Below, in pieces: positions 59,835 through 64,000 of a DNA stretch of 64,000 bases. The stretch's first letter is position 1, and every line of letters starts with the position of its first letter. The DNA comes from an uncultured Flavobacteriaceae bacterium (GTDB taxonomy: Bacteria; Bacteroidota; Bacteroidia; Flavobacteriales; Flavobacteriaceae). Location of the stretch: positions 62,001 to 126,000 of the forward strand of contig CANLUS010000005.1 of NCBI GenBank assembly GCA_947494325.1, in the 5' to 3' direction. The translations under genes were made by a program, and so were the position numbers. Below the pieces are notes generated by a model that was given only the letters and a program-made list of their open reading frames with translations, was not told the origin of the DNA and did not search any database.

Positions 59835-61469
59835 ATGAATTTATTAAATTTAACATCAAAATCAACTAAGAGTATGAAAGTAAGAGAACAGTTTATTTTG
59901 ATTTCAATCTTAACCGTGGTTACTATTGTTGCTATCGCGCAATTTTGGAATCCAATGCTATGGAGCTTTGTAATTGTAGCTCCCTTAATATTAATGGGTG
60001 TTTATGATATTTTACAAACCAAGCATACGATTCGGCGTAACTTTCCTGTTCTCGGTAGATTTCGGTACGCTCTAGAGTCAATTCGTCCTGAAATAATGCA
60101 GTATTTTGTAGAAACTGATACGCAAGGGCGTCCGCTAAATAGAATTTTTAGATCTCTTATTTATCAGCGTTCGAAAAAGGAAAATGATACGACTCCTTTT
60201 GGAACTCAGATGAATGTTTACCGTTCGGGCTATGAATGGATGGATCACTCTATGTATGCTTCAAATGTTGTTACAAGAGAAGAGGATTTCCCAAGAGTAG
60301 TTGTTGGGGGAAAAGACTGTAAACAACCATATTCATGTAGTTTATTAAACATTTCTGCGATGAGCTTTGGCTCCTTAAGTAAAAATGCAGTAATGGCCTT
60401 AAATAAGGGAGCCAAAATGGGGCATTTCGCACATAATACAGGTGAAGGTGGCGTGAGTCCATATCACCTAAAATATGGAGGAGATTTAATTTGGCAAGTC
60501 GGTACTGGATACTTTGGTTGTAGAAATGCTGAAGGTAATTTCAGTGAAGAGGGCTATATTGAAAATGCCACCAGACCAGAGGTGAAAATGATTGAATTAA
60601 AATTGTCTCAAGGAGCGAAGCCTGGTCATGGAGGAATTTTACCTGCGAAGAAGAATACAGAAGAAATTGCCAAGATCCGGCATGTAAAACCTGGGATTGC
60701 CGTGCATTCACCGCCATCGCACGCTGCTTTTTCTAATGCCGAAGGGTTATTAAAATTTATAAAGAAATTGCGTGATCTTTCGGGTGGAAAACCAGTTGGA
60801 TTTAAATTATGCGTTGGGAAGAAACAAGAGTTCATTGATATTTGTGAAGCGATGTTGAACACAGGAATATTACCTGACTTTATTTCGGTTGATGGAGGCG
60901 AAGGAGGCACCGGAGCAGCACCGGTTGAGTTTTCAAATTCAATTGGCATGCCTTTGCGCGAAGGGTTGGTTTTTGTTCATGATACTTTAGTAGGGTTCGA
61001 TTTAAAAAAGGATATAAAATTGATGGCCGCAGGTAAAATTATTACTGGTTTTCATATGGCACGAGCTATTGCTCTTGGAGCCGATATTTGTTATAGTGCT
61101 CGTGCTATGATGTTATCTGTGGGTTGCATCCAAGCGTTATTGTGCAATAACAATACATGTCCGGTAGGCGTAGCTACTCAGAATGCTTCTTTGATGAAAG
61201 GTTTAGTAGTTGATGATAAAGCGCCTAGAACAGCAAATTTTCATGAAGAAACTATTCATAGTTTTTTAGAAATGATTGCAGCTTCAGGATTGGATTCACC
61301 AAGTGATATTCGCCGCAAACATATTAATAAACGTGTCGGAATAAGTAAGGTCGTTAAATACGACGAAATGTATCCAGAAATGAAAGTTGGATGTTTACTT
61401 ACCAAAAATACGATACCTAAAGAGTACCTATCTTTTTTTGAAAAGGAGAAAATTTCTACTACGGTTTAA
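59835..61469 (+). CDS. FMN-binding glutamate synthase-family protein
   Basis: 544 residues. Two hydrophobic segments near the N-terminus (about 20-60) probably anchor it, then the glutamate synthase central/FMN domain: [38 protein letters not shown] (FMN phosphate loop) and [13 protein letters not shown] with cluster or substrate cysteines. The amidotransferase domain of true GOGAT is missing. Similar stand-alone proteins occur widely in Bacteroidota and are of uncertain activity. The ATG at 59835 gives a slightly longer N-terminus; 59874 is an equally possible start. It converges with fbp, overlapping it by 4 nt. Confidence 0.9.
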   Translation: MNLLNLTSKSTKSMKVREQFILISILTVVTIVAIAQFWNPMLWSFVIVAPLILMGVYDILQTKHTIRRNFPVLGRFRYALESIRPEIMQYFVETDTQGRPLNRIFRSLIYQRSKKENDTTPFGTQMNVYRSGYEWMDHSMYASNVVTREEDFPRVVVGGKDCKQPYSCSLLNISAMSFGSLSKNAVMALNKGAKMGHFAHNTGEGGVSPYHLKYGGDLIWQVGTGYFGCRNAEGNFSEEGYIENATRPEVKMIELKLSQGAKPGHGGILPAKKNTEEIAKIRHVKPGIAVHSPPSHAAFSNAEGLLKFIKKLRDLSGGKPVGFKLCVGKKQEFIDICEAMLNTGILPDFISVDGGEGGTGAAPVEFSNSIGMPLREGLVFVHDTLVGFDLKKDIKLMAAGKIITGFHMARAIALGADICYSARAMMLSVGCIQALLCNNNTCPVGVATQNASLMKGLVVDDKAPRTANFHEETIHSFLEMIAASGLDSPSDIRRKHINKRVGISKVVKYDEMYPEMKVGCLLTKNTIPKEYLSFFEKEKISTTV

Positions 61470-62485
61470 TAAGTAGCATCATCGGGATGATTTTGCATAA
61501 ATTTTTCAGCCACTTCAACCATATTTTTACTACCGCAGAAAAAAGGAACCCTTTGATGTAATTCGATTGGTTTTATATCTAGCATTCTAATGTAACCATC
61601 AGAGGCTTTCCCACCTGCTTGTTCGGCTAAAAATGCCATAGGATTACATTCGTATAGCAAACGTAACTTACCTTGTGGTGCTTTAGAACTGGTAGGATAA
61701 ATATAAATGCCTCCTTTGATCATATTTCTATGAAAATCAGAAACTAAAGAGCCAATATAACGTGCTTTGTAAGGTCTATTTCCCTCTTCCATTTGGCAAT
61801 ATTTCAGATAATCTTTTACGCCTTGAGGAAAGTGTGAATAATACCCTTCATTAATGGAATAAATACTGCCATCTTCTGGAAATTTCATATTAGGATGTGA
61901 TAAATAAAAAGTCCCAATTGCAGGGTTTAAAGTAAAACCATTTACGCCATGCCCAGTCGTATAAACGAGCATCGTCGATGTTCCATATACAATATATCCA
62001 GCAGCGACTTGCTTATTACCTTCTTGCAAAAAATCTTCTAGTTGAACTGGAGTGCCAGGTTTGGTGACTCTTCGATAGATAGAAAAAATTGTACCAACAG
62101 AAACATTCACATCAATATTTGATGATCCGTCAAGAGGATCAATCAACACTACATATTTACTGCTGTTAGCTTCATCACTTCCAGAAATGGTAACAAAATC
62201 ATCTTCTTCTTCACTCGCAATACCACAAACTATCTGTCTATTAATCAATCTTTTCATAAAGATCTCATTAGCATAAACATCTAATTTTTGCTGATCTTCT
62301 CCTTGTATATTTGTGTCTCCAGCATCTCCGAGAATATCGACTAAACCAGCTTTATTTACTTCGTGATTAACTACTTTGGCGGCTAAACGGATTGAATTAA
62401 TGAGGCGAGAAAGTTCCCCTGCGGCATACTTAAAATGTTTTTGATTGCCAATAATGAACTCCCCAAGAGTACTGTTTTTTTGCAT
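61466..62485 (-). CDS. fbp: Fructose-1,6-bisphosphatase class I
   Basis: 339 residues, the class I length. Metal-binding motifs are [10 protein letters not shown] and [25 protein letters not shown], with the substrate part [22 protein letters not shown] and the late [22 protein letters not shown]. It dephosphorylates fructose 1,6-bisphosphate in gluconeogenesis. Growth on pyruvate and acyl-CoA products of the island would need it, but it is not part of that regulon. The start at 62485 follows an AT-rich region with a -7-like TATTTG. Confidence 0.96.
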   Translation of the reverse strand: MQKNSTLGEFIIGNQKHFKYAAGELSRLINSIRLAAKVVNHEVNKAGLVDILGDAGDTNIQGEDQQKLDVYANEIFMKRLINRQIVCGIASEEEDDFVTISGSDEANSSKYVVLIDPLDGSSNIDVNVSVGTIFSIYRRVTKPGTPVQLEDFLQEGNKQVAAGYIVYGTSTMLVYTTGHGVNGFTLNPAIGTFYLSHPNMKFPEDGSIYSINEGYYSHFPQGVKDYLKYCQMEEGNRPYKARYIGSLVSDFHRNMIKGGIYIYPTSSKAPQGKLRLLYECNPMAFLAEQAGGKASDGYIRMLDIKPIELHQRVPFFCGSKNMVEVAEKFMQNHPDDATY

Positions 62486-62615
62486 AGCGATATACTTTAT
62501 TTTTGACTTTGCAAATATCGTTTTTCTTTTTAGAAACTATAACGTTTTCGTAATACTTTTAGTAAAGTTTTTTTACATTCGCCTATAGAATAAGTATTCA
62601 TATAAATTTGAATTG

Positions 62616-63104
62616 ATGAATTTTAGTATTCGTAAAGGAACCAAAGATGACATGTCTTCTGTTTTGGAATTGATTACCGAACTAGCAATTTTTGAAAATG
62701 AACCTGATGCTGTTAAGATTACCGTAAATGATCTTATTGAAAACGGTTTTAAAGCCTCTCCAGAATTTAGAACTTTTGTCGCAGAAGTGGATCATCAAGT
62801 TGTTGGAATGGCCCTTTTTTATAATAGATTTTCAACCTGGGATGGTAAATCTATTCATTTAGAAGATTTGGTGGTAAAAGCGTCTTTTAGAGGCATGGGA
62901 ATAGGAAAAGCGTTGTATTCAAAGGTGATTGAATATGCTTATGTAAACAAGGCAAACAGAGCAGAATGGGTGGTGTTAGATTGGAACAAGGTGGCAGCAG
63001 ATTTTTATGTAAGTACTGGGGCTAAAATGTTAGAAGATTGGAATCTCTGCCAAATGAATAGAACTATCATGAAGCAATATTTAAAAGGAAATGAGAATAT
63101 TTAA
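62616..63104 (+). CDS. GNAT-family N-acetyltransferase (SSAT-like)
   Basis: 162 residues from the ATG at 62616; the codon before it is a TTG that would only add Met. The acetyl-CoA loop is KASFRGMGIGKALYSKVIEYA, with the C-terminal VVLDWNKVAADFYVSTGAKML. The order LITELAIFENEPDAV and GMALFYNRFSTWDGKSIHLEDLVV fits the spermidine/diamine acetyltransferase-like subgroup. It may acetylate a polyamine or other small amine. Its end overlaps the aspartate kinase start by 14 nt, suggesting coupled expression. Confidence 0.92.
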   Translation: MNFSIRKGTKDDMSSVLELITELAIFENEPDAVKITVNDLIENGFKASPEFRTFVAEVDHQVVGMALFYNRFSTWDGKSIHLEDLVVKASFRGMGIGKALYSKVIEYAYVNKANRAEWVVLDWNKVAADFYVSTGAKMLEDWNLCQMNRTIMKQYLKGNENI

Positions 63105-64000
63105 ATTTGGCGGTGCTGCAGTTAAAGACGCTGCCGGAATACAAAATGTTGCCAAAGTTTTAGAGCAAGTCGGATATAAAGATGTGTTTCTTGTGGTTTC
63201 GGCAATGGGTAAAATGACGAATGCTTTTGAAAAATTAACGGCAGCTTACTTTTACAATACTTCTGAGTCATTTAAATATGTAGATGAAGTTAGAGCCTAT
63301 CATTATAAAATTATCAACGATCTATTCAGTGATAACAGAAATGAAGTTTTAATTGAAATAGAACGATTGTTCGCTGAGATGACTCAATTCATGATTCGAA
63401 ATGAATCAAAGGATTTTAACTATGTATATGATCAACTTGTGAGTTATGCTGAGCTTTTATCTACAAAAATAGTGAGCGCATATCTTAACGTAATTGGTGT
63501 TGAAAGTACGTGGTTGGATGTAAGAAGTTGTATCGAAACAAACAGTGATTTTAGAGATGCTAAAGTGAATTGGGAGACTACTAAACAACAGATATTAGAA
63601 AATGTTAGTCGTGACAAATTACAAATAACACAGGGTTTTATAGGTAGAGACGCTGACCAAAACACTACTACTTTAGGTCGTGAAGGGTCTGATTATACAG
63701 CCGCAATATTTGCATATTGCTTAAAGGCCGAAAATGTAACTATATGGAAAGATGTTGAAGGTGTTTTAAATGCCGATCCTCGTCATTTTGAGGAGACCAC
63801 ATTATTGCAAAGAATTTCGTACACGGAGGCGATAGAATTGGCATTTTATGGTGCTTCGGTAATTCACCCAAAAACTTTACAGCCTCTTCAGAAAAGTGAA
63901 ATTCCGTTGTACGTTAAGTCATTTAAAGATGCTGCAAAAAAAGGTACAATAGTGACAAAAGGTACAGCTATTATTCCTGAAGTTCCTTGTTTTATTGTTA
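63091..64000 (+). CDS. lysC: Aspartate kinase, 3' end outside the window
   Basis: The first 303 codons run off the right edge. The ATG at 63091 gives MRIFKFGGAAVKDAAGI, the kinase start motif with Ala-Ala in place of the usual Thr-Ser after KFGG. Further conserved blocks are VVSAMGKMTNAFEKL, QGFIGRD, TLGREGSDYTAAIFA, IWKDVEGVLNADPR and FYGASVIHPKTLQPL. It phosphorylates aspartate at the head of lysine/threonine/methionine synthesis. The regulatory ACT part, if any, lies beyond the window. The start overlaps the GNAT gene by 14 nt. Confidence 0.94.
   Translation, partial: MRIFKFGGAAVKDAAGIQNVAKVLEQVGYKDVFLVVSAMGKMTNAFEKLTAAYFYNTSESFKYVDEVRAYHYKIINDLFSDNRNEVLIEIERLFAEMTQFMIRNESKDFNYVYDQLVSYAELLSTKIVSAYLNVIGVESTWLDVRSCIETNSDFRDAKVNWETTKQQILENVSRDKLQITQGFIGRDADQNTTTLGREGSDYTAAIFAYCLKAENVTIWKDVEGVLNADPRHFEETTLLQRISYTEAIELAFYGASVIHPKTLQPLQKSEIPLYVKSFKDAAKKGTIVTKGTAIIPEVPCFIV

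Overview
The window looks like a chromosomal segment of a marine-type member of the Flavobacteriaceae (phylum Bacteroidota). The DNA is AT-rich. Promoters can be read with the Bacteroidota -33 TTG / -7 TAnnTTTG pattern. There is a TonB-dependent receptor with an N-terminal carboxypeptidase-regulatory-like domain, several SPII lipoproteins, and a rimP-nusA-infB operon. The genus cannot be decided from the sequence.

Positions 1-41052 form one large catabolic island of about 36 genes. It is built from operons that mostly diverge from shared intergenic control regions. (a) Minus strand 4888 to 1: HMG-CoA-lyase-like enzyme, an aconitase-family hydratase pair, an AhpD/CMD protein, a family III CoA-transferase, an NTF2-like protein and the start of another gene. 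(b) Plus 5014-8128: aldehyde dehydrogenase and a lipoprotein fused to VOC domains. (c) Minus 11873-8222: TonB receptor and a DUF1838 lipoprotein. (d) Minus 13733-12226: an alpha/beta-hydrolase-fold protein lacking its catalytic residues, and a quinone reductase. (e) Plus 13957-21647: homodimer-type pyruvate dehydrogenase E1 and E2, a lipoprotein hydrolase, a membrane protein, an unknown protein and a two-VOC lipoprotein. (f) Minus 26687-21654: two MFS transporters, a CpeT-type protein, a lipoprotein and an MDR reductase. (g) Plus 26949-41052: a DUF3598-like lipocalin, a second hydratase pair, an amine-oxidase-type flavoprotein, an HpcH/HpaI aldolase, a HapK/RedY-like protein, an SDR, hydantoinase/oxoprolinase subunits A and B around another flavoprotein, a methyltransferase, small proteins and a second CpeT-like protein.

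Five intergenic regions of this island share a palindromic element built from half-sites (A/G)TTAA(C/T) with a 3-nt spacer. Two regions hold a single site and three hold a tandem 33-bp double site. This marks the operons as one regulon. The enzymes suggest uptake of an unknown compound, ATP-dependent opening of a lactam or imide ring, hydration of alkylated maleate-type diacids, and cleavage to pyruvate plus acyl fragments by two parallel lyase routes. The 2-oxo acid could then be oxidised by the local AceE/AceF. Three separate protein families otherwise tied to bilins or pyrrole pigments occur here (CpeT twice, a DUF3598-type calycin, HapK/RedY). My leading hypothesis is therefore degradation of a linear tetrapyrrole or another pyrrole-derived pigment. 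This is inference and is not proven by the sequence.

Positions 41066-42954 hold a LacI-type regulator and a tandem UspA protein. Positions 43000-47660 hold the rimP-nusA-infB operon with promoter, leader hairpin and terminator. Positions 47760-54317 hold accessory hydrolases (epimerase, alpha/beta hydrolase, two beta-lactamase-fold serine hydrolases, amidohydrolase) and a membrane-bound LytTR regulator. Positions 54548-64000 hold ordinary genes: M1 and S8 peptidases, an MBL-fold hydrolase, tRNA-Cys, folB, a glutamate-synthase-like FMN enzyme, fbp, a GNAT acetyltransferase and the first 910 nt of an aspartate kinase gene. No CRISPR array, insertion sequence, prophage or rRNA was seen.
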